Position numbers and translations under genes: made by a program. A model generated the notes under the pieces. The model searched no databases. It saw only the letters and a list, made by a program, of their open reading frames with translations, and was not told the DNA's origin. From Alkalibacillus almallahensis (GTDB taxonomy: Bacteria; Bacillota; Bacilli; Bacillales; Alkalibacillaceae), in the NCBI RefSeq assembly GCF_011761495.1, contig NZ_JAASRU010000001.1:124001-188000 (forward strand): a stretch of 64,000 nucleotides of DNA. The letters are read 5' to 3'. Position 1 is the first letter of the stretch, and each line of letters opens with the position of its first letter. Shown in pieces: positions 1-7,991 of the stretch.

Positions 1-627
1 AGTCAGCTCGACATAAGTGGTGTCATCTTGACGAAACTTGACGGGGATACGCGTGGTGGTGCTGCGCTTTCTATTCGTTCTGTCACTGGTAAACCAATCA
101 AATTCGCTGGTATGGGCGAGAAGTTAGATCAGCTTGAGCCTTTCCATCCTGATCGCATGGCTTCACGAATTTTAGGGATGGGTGATGTCTTCAGCCTGAT
201 CGAAAAGGCTGAGTCAGAAGTCGATGAGAAGAAAGCGAAAGAAATGCAGAATAAAATGAAATCTGCATCATTTACATTTGAAGACTTCTTAGAACAAATG
301 GAACAAGTGAAAAATATGGGACCACTTGATGAATTAGTTAATATGATGCCTGGCGCGAACAAAATGAAAGGCATGAAGAACATGCAAGTGGATGATAAAC
401 AATTATCCCATATTGAAGCGATTATCCAATCGATGACTAAAAAAGAACGTGTTGAACCTAGTATTATTAATGCTAGCCGTAAAAAACGGATTGCTCAAGG
501 TTCTGGAACGTCAGTTGCTCAAGTGAATCGCTTGTTAAAGCAATTTGAAGAAATGAAGAAGATGATGAAACAAATGACGAGTTCTAAAAAAGGTAAAAAA
601 GGCGGCATGAATCTGCCGTTTATGTAA
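1..627 (+). CDS. ffh: Signal recognition particle GTPase Ffh, 3' part only
   Basis: This is the C-terminal part of the SRP54 homologue, which binds signal sequences on nascent membrane and secreted proteins together with the small cytoplasmic RNA and delivers ribosomes to FtsY. The frame is open from the first base, so the gene starts upstream of the window; 208 residues remain. The guanine-specificity motif TKLDG is at fragment residues 11-15, followed by DTRGGAAL and the FAGMGE segment at the end of the NG domain. The rest is the Met-rich M domain that binds RNA and signal peptides, ending in a Lys/Met-rich tail and GMNLPFM. Family membership is certain; only the 5' end is missing. Confidence 0.97.
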   Translation, partial: SQLDISGVILTKLDGDTRGGAALSIRSVTGKPIKFAGMGEKLDQLEPFHPDRMASRILGMGDVFSLIEKAESEVDEKKAKEMQNKMKSASFTFEDFLEQMEQVKNMGPLDELVNMMPGANKMKGMKNMQVDDKQLSHIEAIIQSMTKKERVEPSIINASRKKRIAQGSGTSVAQVNRLLKQFEEMKKMMKQMTSSKKGKKGGMNLPFM

Positions 628-632
628 AATAT

Positions 633-685
633 AAACACCACTGTATCGCAGAATGACATAAGCGATAGAGTGGTGTTTGTTTTTA
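633..685. terminator. Terminator after ffh, probably bidirectional
   Basis: AAACACCACT (633-642) pairs with AGTGGTGTTT (669-678), and the inner arms (643-649 with 662-668) pair except for one G-G mismatch. A run GTTTTT follows on the + strand, and an A/T-rich run lies on the other side. The hairpin sits between the convergent ffh and PH-domain genes and could end transcription in both directions. Confidence 0.8.
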
Positions 686-699
686 GGAGCTGCCTTAAA

Positions 700-1077
700 T
701 CAAGTGCACTTCGAAGCTAACACTTTCTGGATGTCGTAGATGCTGTGATCCTTCTTGAATTGTTTACTAATGGTTGGCTGTGCACCGCTTGAAATCCAGA
801 TTTTAAGTTCGGCATCAAGGTCGAAGGTACCCGCCGTTTCAATGCTAAAATGTGAGATGCTGTTATAAGGGACGGAATGATAATCTGTCTTTTTACCTGT
901 CATCCCTTGTTTATCTACCATAATTAGTCGGCGATCTGTAAAAACGATTAAATCACGAACCAATTTAAAGGCCACGTCAACGTTTTCGTTATCAATTAAT
1001 AAGTCACTTAATTCTTCTTCGACTTCTTCTGCTTTTGCGGTTGAAGCATTACCCATTAATCCATCAAATAATCCCAT
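700..1077 (-). CDS. Small bacterial PH-domain protein
   Basis: A 125-residue protein with no signal peptide or membrane segment, resembling the bacterial PH-domain family once called DUF1696 (bPH_1). The N-terminus MGLFDGLMGNAS is followed by an acidic helix and then a beta-rich body. The motif LIVFTDRRLIMVDKQG (about residues 43-58) and the segment VPYNSISHFSIETAG are typical of the fold. The start ATG is preceded on the minus strand by a strong AAGGAGG. It is the only gene on the minus strand in the window and sits alone between ffh and rpsP. Function in this family is unknown; a role in stress or membrane association is only a guess. Family assignment is from pattern recognition. Confidence 0.85.
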   Translation of the reverse strand: MGLFDGLMGNASTAKAEEVEEELSDLLIDNENVDVAFKLVRDLIVFTDRRLIMVDKQGMTGKKTDYHSVPYNSISHFSIETAGTFDLDAELKIWISSGAQPTISKQFKKDHSIYDIQKVLASKCT

Positions 1078-1126
1078 CTAGAATCCTCCTTGAATTCAGC
1101 TTACACTGTTTATAATTAGACAAACA

Positions 1127-1143
1127 TAGCAGAATTCCTGCTA
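1127..1143. repeat. Inverted repeat between the divergent PH-domain gene and rpsP
   Basis: TAGCAG (1127-1132) and CTGCTA (1138-1143) form a perfect 6-bp inverted repeat around AATTC, in the upstream region shared by the minus-strand PH-domain gene and the rpsP operon. It could be an operator or chance; no T-run follows, so it is not a terminator. Confidence 0.35.
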
Positions 1144-1203
1144 ATATAGTATGCTTATTTAAATAGAAATAATAAAGATTTTTAATATGTCATGCAAAAA
1201 TAC

Positions 1204-1232
1204 TTTACACGCTTTGAACTGTCTGCTACAAT
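1204..1232 (+). promoter_or_regulatory. Predicted sigma-A promoter of the rpsP operon
   Basis: TTTACA (1204-1209) and TACAAT (1227-1232) are 17 bp apart; each differs by one base from the sigma-A consensus. A start near 1239 would give a short leader of about 30 nt before rpsP. Confidence 0.65.
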
Positions 1233-1270
1233 CTGTACTTGTGATAAGATATTTAATGGAGGTGTAAGAC

Positions 1271-1543
1271 ATGGCAACTAAAATTCGTCTAAAACGTATG
1301 GGTTCTAAACGTAATCCGTTTTATCGTGTCGTTGTTGCAGATTCACGCGCGCCACGTGATGGTCGTATCATCGAGCAAATTGGCACATATAATCCAGTAT
1401 CAGAAACACCAGAGGTTTCAATCAATGAAGAGAAAGCACTTGACTGGATGACTAAAGGTGCTCAACCAAGCGATACAGTACGTAACTTGTTCTCAGAGAA
1501 GGGCATCATGAAGAAGTTTCACGAGTCAAAAAATAACGGATAA
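1271..1543 (+). CDS. rpsP: 30S ribosomal protein S16
   Basis: A 90-residue protein of the small ribosomal subunit needed for 30S assembly. It begins [19 protein letters not shown], the conserved S16 start, and contains [11 protein letters not shown] and GTYNP; length matches the family (about 90 aa). The ATG follows ATGGAGGTG at about 10 bases. It is the first gene of the rpsP-khpA-ylqD-rimM-trmD group and sits behind a good sigma-A promoter. Confidence 0.98.
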   Translation: MATKIRLKRMGSKRNPFYRVVVADSRAPRDGRIIEQIGTYNPVSETPEVSINEEKALDWMTKGAQPSDTVRNLFSEKGIMKKFHESKNNG

Positions 1544-1557
1544 GGATTTGTGATATC

Positions 1558-1785
1558 ATGAAACCCTTAATTGAAACGATTGTGACACCGTTAGTTGATC
1601 ATCCTGAACAGATTCATGTTAACGTTGAGGAAACGGATGAAAAAATCCGTTACCACTTAACTGTTCATGAAGATGACGTTGGGAAAGTGATTGGCAAAAA
1701 CGGTCGTATCGCAAAGGCTGTTCGTACAGTGGTTCATGCCGCTAATTCGGACACGCATAAAAAGGTTTATGTTGATATTATGTAA
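1558..1785 (+). CDS. khpA: KH-domain RNA-binding protein KhpA (YlqC)
   Basis: A 75-residue single KH domain protein. The nucleic-acid-binding GxxG loop is visible in VGKVIGKNGRIAKAVR (about residues 41-56, loop GKNG). KhpA-type proteins bind RNA, often with a partner (KhpB/Jag), and affect cell division and envelope functions in other Firmicutes. It lies 14 bases after rpsP, as in B. subtilis (rpsP-ylqC), and is followed directly by a terminator-like hairpin, so it probably belongs to the rpsP transcript. Identity is firm; the cellular role here is inferred from relatives. Confidence 0.93.
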   Translation: MKPLIETIVTPLVDHPEQIHVNVEETDEKIRYHLTVHEDDVGKVIGKNGRIAKAVRTVVHAANSDTHKKVYVDIM

Positions 1786-1821
1786 AAGGGGGAGAGGGTT
1801 TCAAAACCTTTCCCTTTTTTT
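1785..1821 (+). terminator. Terminator after khpA
   Basis: A G-rich arm (AGGGGGAGAGGGTTT) overlapping the khpA stop pairs with AAACC/TTTCCCTT and is followed by seven T. It may be partial, because ylqD, rimM and trmD follow without a clear promoter of their own. Confidence 0.65.
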
Positions 1822-1862
1822 GCATGCCCAAGGATTAAAGTCATAAACTACAGGTGATCTTC

Positions 1863-2249
1863 ATGAAAATTATCCGTCAAACCAAAGTGAAGCAAGTATT
1901 AACTGAGACCAGTAAAGAAAAATTGCAATATCATTTTGAAAATGAAATTTCTGCAAAACGCAAAGAAATTGATCAACTCGTGTTTGAAAAGAAAAAACTT
2001 CTTAAACAACAATTTGATCCTCAAAAAGTTGAAGAAAAATTTGCTAAAGAAGAGTTGAAACGCCAACAGTCAATCGAGTGGTATGAATTTCAACTTGAAC
2101 AATTAAATCAATTACCATTAGGCAGTGAAATGACCGAACGTGAGGTAGAAGAAATCGTTGAGGTTTCAATTGGTGATAACTGGGATGAACTGATGGGTAA
2201 TCGAGAGATCGTCGTTCAAGATGGAAAAATTGTTAAAATAAATAGGTGA
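1863..2249 (+). CDS. ylqD: YlqD family protein
   Basis: A 128-residue, highly charged protein of the YlqD family, found next to rimM in Bacillaceae. Residues about 20-80 are rich in Lys, Glu and Gln and probably form a long coiled coil, followed by a small C-terminal segment ending VQDGKIVKINR. I chose ATG 1863, which has AGGTGA nine bases upstream; a GTG at 1854 lies inside that Shine-Dalgarno. The stop overlaps the rimM ribosome-binding site. No function is established; its place between khpA and rimM suggests a link to ribosome maturation, which is inference. Confidence 0.85.
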   Translation: MKIIRQTKVKQVLTETSKEKLQYHFENEISAKRKEIDQLVFEKKKLLKQQFDPQKVEEKFAKEELKRQQSIEWYEFQLEQLNQLPLGSEMTEREVEEIVEVSIGDNWDELMGNREIVVQDGKIVKINR

Positions 2250-2254
2250 TATAC

Positions 2255-2773
2255 ATGGACCAAGATTATTTAAAAGTAGGAACGATTGTTAATACACATG
2301 GTGTTCAAGGTGAAGTTCGTGTCATGTCGGTTACGGATTTTAATGAACGTTATGAAACTGGAAATCGACTTTTCATGAATTGGAATAATCAGATGGTAGA
2401 GATCATTGTGCAGTCTCATCGGGCACACAAGCAGTTCGACCTTCTCACATTCGAGGGATATGACACCATGGAGTCTGTTGAACCATTAAAACAAACGACA
2501 CTTTATGTTAGTGCTGAAGATCTACATGAATTGGATGAAGATGAATTCTATTATTTCGAAATTATCGGTTGTGACGTTTATTTCACAACTGGGGAACACC
2601 TTGGTCGGATAAAAGAAGTGATGCAACCTGGCGCAAATGATGTTTGGGTAGTTGATCGTCCTGAGCCTGGTGCAAAGGATGCCCTCATACCATTTATTGA
2701 TGATATCGTAAAAGATATAGATATTGAAAATGGGCTGATTACGATTGAATATATGGAAGGATTACTCCCATGA
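2255..2773 (+). CDS. rimM: 16S rRNA processing protein RimM
   Basis: A 172-residue ribosome maturation factor that assists late 30S head assembly and binds S19. The N-terminal RimM barrel shows [16 protein letters not shown] (about residues 7-22); the C-terminal PRC barrel includes [12 protein letters not shown] and [11 protein letters not shown] 2255 is preferred because AGGTGAT ends four bases before it; an upstream GTG at 2246 overlaps that site. The stop overlaps trmD by four bases, so the two are translationally coupled, as in many bacteria. Confidence 0.96.
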   Translation: MDQDYLKVGTIVNTHGVQGEVRVMSVTDFNERYETGNRLFMNWNNQMVEIIVQSHRAHKQFDLLTFEGYDTMESVEPLKQTTLYVSAEDLHELDEDEFYYFEIIGCDVYFTTGEHLGRIKEVMQPGANDVWVVDRPEPGAKDALIPFIDDIVKDIDIENGLITIEYMEGLLP

Positions 2774-3522
2774 TGAAATTGGACATTTTAACTTTATTCC
2801 CTGAAATGTTCCAAGGTGTTTTTGAATCGTCTATTTTGAAGAAGGCAAAGGATAAAGGTGCCTATGACTATAACCTGATTGATTTTCGGACCTATACGAC
2901 GAATAAACATAACAAAGTAGATGATTACCCATATGGTGGCGGTGCTGGTATGGTGCTTACACCACAACCGATTTTTGATGCTGTTGAAGATTTACAAAAG
3001 CAACGTAAATCGAAGCCGAGGGTTGTTTTACTTTGTCCTCAAGGTGAACCTTATACTCAACAAAAAGCTGAAGAATTAGCAGAGGAAGAGCATTTGATTA
3101 TGATCTGCGGTCATTATGAGGGTTACGATGAACGAATTCGTACTGAATTAGCAACAGATGAAATATCAATTGGTGATTATGTATTAACTGGCGGTGAACT
3201 GGGAGCTATGGTGGTGGCCGATAGCGTGATTCGGTTATTGCCGGAAGTATTAGGGAACGAAGAATCTGCAGAACAGGATTCATTTTCTACGCCATGGTTA
3301 GAACATCCTCACTACACACGACCACAGGATTTTCGTGGTCATCAAGTACCTGAAGTCTTGTTATCAGGTAATCATCAAAAAATTGATGATTGGCGAGAAT
3401 ATGAATCCATGAAACGAACCTATGAAAGAAGACCTGATCTGATTGATGAATCACAATTAACTGAACGAGAAATAATGCTATTAAATCAAATAAAAAACGA
3501 GCTAGGTGTTGAAACAGACTAA
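2770..3522 (+). CDS. trmD: tRNA (guanine-37-N1)-methyltransferase TrmD
   Basis: A 250-residue SPOUT-family enzyme that uses S-adenosylmethionine to methylate G37 next to the anticodon, preventing +1 frameshifting. It begins [13 protein letters not shown] and shows [11 protein letters not shown] (about residues 56-66), the [12 protein letters not shown] loop (about 112-123) and the trefoil-knot segment [15 protein letters not shown] (about 132-146). It overlaps rimM by four bases and precedes rplS. A second in-frame ATG is at 2773; GGAAGG at 2755-2760 fits the first. Confidence 0.98.
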   Translation: MMKLDILTLFPEMFQGVFESSILKKAKDKGAYDYNLIDFRTYTTNKHNKVDDYPYGGGAGMVLTPQPIFDAVEDLQKQRKSKPRVVLLCPQGEPYTQQKAEELAEEEHLIMICGHYEGYDERIRTELATDEISIGDYVLTGGELGAMVVADSVIRLLPEVLGNEESAEQDSFSTPWLEHPHYTRPQDFRGHQVPEVLLSGNHQKIDDWREYESMKRTYERRPDLIDESQLTEREIMLLNQIKNELGVETD

Positions 3523-3546
3523 GGTGTATGATATATTATTTTAGTG

Positions 3547-3601
3547 CTTAAGTCTTCTTAAGTCGATAACGATGTTCCGCTACTTGGATAAGTAAGAGCA
3601 T
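3547..3601 (+). promoter_or_regulatory. Putative L19 (rplS) mRNA leader
   Basis: Two stem-loops lie just before rplS. The first is CTTAAG-TCTT-CTTAAG (3547-3562). The second pairs ATGTTC (3572-3577) with GAGCAT (3596-3601) and TAC (3581-3583) with GTA (3592-3594), leaving an asymmetric CGC/A internal loop and a TTGGATAA loop. A leader of this kind precedes rplS in B. subtilis (Rfam L19 leader family), thought to mediate autoregulation by L19. Assignment rests on position and on my recollection of the motif, not on a covariance search. Confidence 0.6.
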
Positions 3602-3623
3602 TAGTTGGAAGGAGTGAACAAAT

Positions 3624-3968
3624 ATGCAACAGATTTTAGAACAGGTCGTACAGGACCAACTACGTACAGACGTACCTGAATTCCGTGCTGGTGACTCAGT
3701 TAAAGTACACGTTAAAGTTGTCGAGGGTAACCGCGAACGTATTCAGGTGTTTGAAGGTGTTGTCATTAAACGTCGTGGTGGTGGAATCAACGAATCGTTT
3801 ACAGTGCGTAAGATTTCTTACGGTGTAGGCGTTGAGCGTACATTCCCAATCCATTCACCTCGTGTTGACAAAATTGAAGTTTCTCGTCGTGGTCGCGTAC
3901 GTCGTGCGAAGCTTTATTACCTACGTAATCTACGTGGTAAAGCAGCGCGTATCCCAGAAAGACGATAG
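3624..3968 (+). CDS. rplS: 50S ribosomal protein L19
   Basis: A 114-residue protein of the large subunit at the interface with the 30S subunit. The core motifs [36 protein letters not shown] and [13 protein letters not shown] are all present, with the basic C-terminus typical of L19. GGAAGGAG lies eight bases before the ATG. It follows trmD after a structured 100-base spacer and ends at a strong terminator. Confidence 0.98.
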   Translation: MQQILEQVVQDQLRTDVPEFRAGDSVKVHVKVVEGNRERIQVFEGVVIKRRGGGINESFTVRKISYGVGVERTFPIHSPRVDKIEVSRRGRVRRAKLYYLRNLRGKAARIPERR

Positions 3969-3986
3969 GTATAAGAAGAAACAAAC

Positions 3987-4023
3987 AGAGCTTGGCGCTT
4001 ACGTCGTCAAGCTCTATTTTTTT
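3987..4023 (+). terminator. Terminator after rplS
   Basis: AGAGCTTG (3987-3994) pairs perfectly with CAAGCTCT (4008-4015), followed by ATTTTTTT. It closes the trmD-rplS segment. Confidence 0.88.
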
Positions 4024-4094
4024 ACGACAAATTAAAAGACAACCTGACACGTAAAGGGTATACTAAGTATAAAATTAATTAATGAGGTGATGGT

Positions 4095-4940
4095 ATGGCG
4101 ATTCAATGGTTTCCAGGACATATGGCAAAGGCGAAACGGGAAGTAGAAGAACAACTGTCACTCGTAGACCTTGTAATTGAATTGGTTGATGCCCGTGTAC
4201 CATATTCAAGTCAAAATCCAATGCTTCAAGATGTCATTCAAGAGAAACAAAAATTGATATTATTGATGAAAAAAGATTTGGCTGATCAAGAGCTAACTAC
4301 AAGCTGGATTAATCATTTTCAACAACAAGGGCACTATGCACTCGCTGTTGATGTTAATAACCAAGATGATATCAAACAAATAGTGAAGCAAACCAAACAA
4401 ATTAGTGAACAGGTTAATGAAAGAAGACGTAATAAAGGGATTAATCCCCGTTCATTACGAGCTATGATCATTGGTATTCCTAATGTTGGTAAATCAACCC
4501 TTATTAACCGCTTGGCCAGTAAAAAACAAGCTCAAACAGGAGATAAACCAGGTGTTACTAAGAAACAACAATGGATTAAAATTCAAGGTGAATTCGAATT
4601 ATTAGATACTCCAGGAATTCTATGGCCAAAGTTTGAAGAACAAGAGGTAGGCTATAAACTAGCAGCAATTGGTACGATTAAAGATCAAATTTTGTATTTA
4701 GATGATATTGCGGTCTATATCTTAAATACGATGAAAAATCATTATCCTGACGCATTAACTCAACGTTATCCAAGCCTGAATCTAGAAAGTGAAGATATAG
4801 TTGAATGGTTTGATACTATTGGCAGAAAACGTGGTTGCTTAATGTCAGGTGGGAATATTGATTATGATCAAGTGACAGATGTCATTATTAAAGACTTACG
4901 ACAAGGTCATTTAGGTCGTATAACTTTTGACCATATTTAA
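4095..4940 (+). CDS. rbgA: Ribosome biogenesis GTPase RbgA (YlqF), with altered G4 motif
   Basis: A 281-residue circularly permuted GTPase that acts in a late step of 50S assembly (entry of L16 and related proteins). The start IQWFPGHMAKAKRE is diagnostic. Order of motifs is G4, then G1 (GIPNVGKST, about 131-139), then G3 (DTPG). The C-terminal RNA-binding domain contains KRGCLMSGG. At the G4 position, where the family has NKxD (LLNKAD in B. subtilis), this protein reads LLMKKD: residue 58 is Met (codon ATG at 4266-4268), so the base-contacting Asn is absent while Lys59 and Asp61 remain. GAGGTGATGGT precedes the ATG. It has its own spacer after the rplS terminator and is followed by rnhB. Confidence 0.95.
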   Translation: MAIQWFPGHMAKAKREVEEQLSLVDLVIELVDARVPYSSQNPMLQDVIQEKQKLILLMKKDLADQELTTSWINHFQQQGHYALAVDVNNQDDIKQIVKQTKQISEQVNERRRNKGINPRSLRAMIIGIPNVGKSTLINRLASKKQAQTGDKPGVTKKQQWIKIQGEFELLDTPGILWPKFEEQEVGYKLAAIGTIKDQILYLDDIAVYILNTMKNHYPDALTQRYPSLNLESEDIVEWFDTIGRKRGCLMSGGNIDYDQVTDVIIKDLRQGHLGRITFDHI

Positions 4941-4988
4941 ACTTATAATTTATTGAAATATGTCGATATAGAAATAAAGGAGACGATT

Positions 4989-5768
4989 GTGGTGGATGTG
5001 AGTCAACTAACCATTCGTCATATTAAGACGATGGTAGAATCAGATGAGGTAACAAGTGAACAATTAGCCTTATTAAGGGAAGATACACGCTCGGGTGTAC
5101 AGAAACTAATCAATCAATATGATAAACGGATTGAAAAGCAAGAACAATTAAAGGTTAAGTTCGAGAAGATGAAGGAATTCGAAGATACACAGTATCAAAA
5201 TGGTTACCGGTTTATAGCAGGTGTTGATGAAGTGGGACGAGGGCCACTAGCTGGTCCAGTAGTAGCCGCTTCTGTCATTTTAGATCCGTTTGATTCCTCA
5301 CTAATCGGAATTGATGATTCAAAACAACTTTCTGAACCAAAACGAAAGCAATATTATGAAGCAATTATGGATAATGCGATTGCTGTTGGTGTCGGTATAG
5401 TCAATGCGAATAGAATCGATCAAATTAATATCTATCAAGCAGCAAAACAAGCTATGCAAGAAGCGATTAATGATATGAATCAAGAGCCTGATTATTGCCT
5501 GTTAGATGCGATGACACTTGAGGAGTTGTCGTGCCCTCAGCAATCACTGGTGAAAGGTGATCAAAGAAGCATATCGATTGCTGCTGCAAGTGTTATAGCT
5601 AAAGTGACACGTGACAATATGATGGTAGAAGCAGCTCATACATATCCTGATTTTAAATTTGACCGTAATATGGGTTATGGAACAACTAATCATTTACAAG
5701 CATTATCTGAACACGGACCCACACCACTTCACCGACGATCATTTAATCCGGTAACGTCATATGTATAA
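4989..5768 (+). CDS. rnhB: Ribonuclease HII
   Basis: A 259-residue endonuclease that cuts the RNA strand of RNA-DNA hybrids and removes misincorporated ribonucleotides. The catalytic acidic residues are visible in AGVDEVGRGPLAGPVVAA, in LLDAM and in AKVTRDNM. The N-terminal extension of about 70 residues is as in Bacillus RNase HII. The open frame begins at TTG 4953, but AAAGGAG (4976-4982) points to GTG 4989, or to GTG 4992 three bases on; 4998 is also a GTG. It follows rbgA by 48 bases, as in B. subtilis. Confidence 0.95.
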   Translation: MVDVSQLTIRHIKTMVESDEVTSEQLALLREDTRSGVQKLINQYDKRIEKQEQLKVKFEKMKEFEDTQYQNGYRFIAGVDEVGRGPLAGPVVAASVILDPFDSSLIGIDDSKQLSEPKRKQYYEAIMDNAIAVGVGIVNANRIDQINIYQAAKQAMQEAINDMNQEPDYCLLDAMTLEELSCPQQSLVKGDQRSISIAAASVIAKVTRDNMMVEAAHTYPDFKFDRNMGYGTTNHLQALSEHGPTPLHRRSFNPVTSYV

Positions 5769-5810
5769 ACTTTGACGTTTAATAATGAAAAATATAAGGC
5801 GTGAATATTA

Positions 5811-7991
5811 ATGGCTGAAGTAAATAAAGTGTTTCAATCAATTCGAACGGGACAGGCAAATTCAAACCAGGTCAATTTACGTGAAGGTCAAGTTGTGTCT
5901 GGACGTGTGATGAAGTTTTTCCCTGATAATAAGGCAGCCGTTCAATTAGGGCAGCAACAAGTAGTCGCTCAATTAAATGCTAATTTACAGTCCAATCAAA
6001 ACTATTTATTACAAGTGAATCGCACAAATCCTAATCTTCACTTACAAGTGGTCAGTGAAGAACCAGTTCGTTCACCCATGGATGCTGCTAGAACATTGTT
6101 AAACGCCAGTCATCAACAAGCAAGTCGGCAAGAAACGACAATGCTTGCTCAGATGTTGCGGGAACAACTTCCTGTCAGCCAGCAAAATGTAGGAACATTA
6201 TTATCTTTAGCCCGAAGTGAAAGTCATGATGCCCAAACGGTATTACGTGAAATGCTCACCAGACAGTTCCCTTTAACTGAACAGACATTTAAAGCAGTGG
6301 ATCAACGAATTAATAATCCTCTTTCTGTCCAACAAACATTGTCGCAAATGCAAGGTCAATTGGGCGGGTCTAGTCAATTGACGAATGCTCAAATGCAGTT
6401 AAGTTTATACATACAAGCGCTTAGTGGAAACCAGATATCAAATCAACAAATGATGGCACAATTAACTCATCAAATTTTATCTGAAATCGGACGTGGATCT
6501 GAGACAACGTTTCAAATGTTGCAAAAAGCTGGTGTCATTGGTCAGCAAACGACATTTGCTCAATGGTCTAGTACATGGTCTAATTGGGCTTTAAACAATC
6601 AGATCACATTTAATATCGATTCAAGTGGCGCAGCAACATCAACCAATTTGACCTTACCTTATAATTTAACGGCAGATCAAGTGCAATCCGGTTTTCAGCA
6701 GTTAGCGAACCAACAGTTACCAGGTGGGCTAAAAACACAGCAGTTAATGCAATCGTTTATGAATCAATTAAGTCAACTTCAACAGGCAGGAACAGAACGA
6801 TTGAATTTCCTGCAAAATGTGACACAATTACCTGTCTTTAATCAAGTGCAATCGAATTTATCATCGACTAATCAACAAACAATGCAACAATTAGTTCAGT
6901 TTTTAAATCAAAATCAAGGCACACAGGCTCAGCAATTATTAAATAGTGATTCTGGTCAACAATTGATGCAGAACTTAAACCAATTGTTAGGAAATCAATT
7001 AACCTCAGAACAAAGTCGTGGGCTTCAAATCTGGCAAAATGTCATGCAATCATCACAACCAACTAATATGCAACAAATGATGCATCAGTTTCAAACATTT
7101 TTTAATATGACACAACAAGATCATCAAGCCACCAATCGAATGCAACAAGCATTAGCCCAAGTACAAAACCAATTATCTCAACCTAATCAACAAATGCTGC
7201 AACAAGTTCTGCAAGCTGTTAATCAAAACCAACCCGCTCAAGTACAGCAACTATTAAGTAGTGAGAATGGACAGCAATTAATGCAACAACTAGCTCAATT
7301 TAATGCTCAGTCAATGACACAACAAGATGCGCGTGCTATGCAAGTTTTAAATAATATGATGCAGCAATTGTTGACTCAACCTCAACAATCCGCGTCATTT
7401 AACCAAGTCATGCAACAGTTACAAGCTATGTTCAATCAGCAGGATATGGTACAAGCGCAAATGGTACGTCAAGATTATCCAGGTATGGGTCAATTACTAC
7501 AAGCAACTTTTGCGCAGACAGGACAAGAGTCATTCGGGCAAATGAATCAAGTTTTGCAAGCCATGCATCTATCTATGCAAGATACAGCGAAAGATTGGAT
7601 GCAATTTTCTGCTCAGTTACCGAAGGAAATGTTAGGTTTGAATGAGGATTTATGGATGGACTTTGAAGGCCAACGCCAAGCGGATGGGTCCATTCACCCC
7701 CAGAACTGTCGTGTTATGTTTTACTTAGATTTACCAAATCTTGAACAAACGGTTTTAGATATGCGGGTTAAACAAGGTGAAGTCTCACTAGATATCTATC
7801 ATGAGAATCCTAAAGAGTTGGAACCTTTAGTTAATGGATTGACTGAAACACTTAAATTGAATTTAAGAGATAAACAGTATGAACTCAATCAAATACAAGT
7901 AAAACCGATCGAAAAACAGCTACAAAATCCAGATATTCAACAAGAAGAATCTGTTGAGTCGTCTTATAAAGGGGTGGATTTTCGCGTATGA
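5811..7991 (+). CDS. ylqG: Gln-rich FliK-like protein (YlqG type)
   Basis: A 726-residue protein corresponding in position to B. subtilis ylqG (rnhB-ylqG-ylqH-sucC). Residues about 20-85 look like a small beta barrel. A long Gln/Asn-rich middle follows, and the C-terminus (about 610-720, with MFYLDLPNLEQTVLDMRVK) resembles the hook-length-control C-terminal domain of FliK. The middle holds an internal duplication of about 105 residues. The protein may be a ruler or substrate-specificity partner of the following FlhB-like protein; that is inference from domain pairing. It overlaps the next gene by four bases, so they are coupled. A true FliK is present in the flagellar operon. Confidence 0.8.
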   Translation: MAEVNKVFQSIRTGQANSNQVNLREGQVVSGRVMKFFPDNKAAVQLGQQQVVAQLNANLQSNQNYLLQVNRTNPNLHLQVVSEEPVRSPMDAARTLLNASHQQASRQETTMLAQMLREQLPVSQQNVGTLLSLARSESHDAQTVLREMLTRQFPLTEQTFKAVDQRINNPLSVQQTLSQMQGQLGGSSQLTNAQMQLSLYIQALSGNQISNQQMMAQLTHQILSEIGRGSETTFQMLQKAGVIGQQTTFAQWSSTWSNWALNNQITFNIDSSGAATSTNLTLPYNLTADQVQSGFQQLANQQLPGGLKTQQLMQSFMNQLSQLQQAGTERLNFLQNVTQLPVFNQVQSNLSSTNQQTMQQLVQFLNQNQGTQAQQLLNSDSGQQLMQNLNQLLGNQLTSEQSRGLQIWQNVMQSSQPTNMQQMMHQFQTFFNMTQQDHQATNRMQQALAQVQNQLSQPNQQMLQQVLQAVNQNQPAQVQQLLSSENGQQLMQQLAQFNAQSMTQQDARAMQVLNNMMQQLLTQPQQSASFNQVMQQLQAMFNQQDMVQAQMVRQDYPGMGQLLQATFAQTGQESFGQMNQVLQAMHLSMQDTAKDWMQFSAQLPKEMLGLNEDLWMDFEGQRQADGSIHPQNCRVMFYLDLPNLEQTVLDMRVKQGEVSLDIYHENPKELEPLVNGLTETLKLNLRDKQYELNQIQVKPIEKQLQNPDIQQEESVESSYKGVDFRV
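6870..7499 (+). repeat. Internal tandem duplication in the FliK-like gene
   Basis: Residues 354-458 and 459-563 of the FliK-like protein align without gaps over their first 60 residues, with about half identical. Shared landmarks are NQQ...QQ, NQNQ, QVQQLL/QAQQLL, GQQLMQ and a later QxxxNxMQ. The period is 315 bases. Part of the identity reflects Gln-rich composition, but the ordered non-Gln positions (LL, S, G, LM, R, N) support a real duplication. Confidence 0.65.

Noticed and set aside
3799-4050. Open frames on both strands over the rplS end
   Set aside because: They are shadows of rplS and its terminator with no ribosome-binding sites.
5811-7500. CAA-rich sequence looking like a microsatellite or degenerate repeat array
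   Set aside because: It is coding sequence for Gln runs in the FliK-like protein; there are no regular direct repeats with spacers as in CRISPR.
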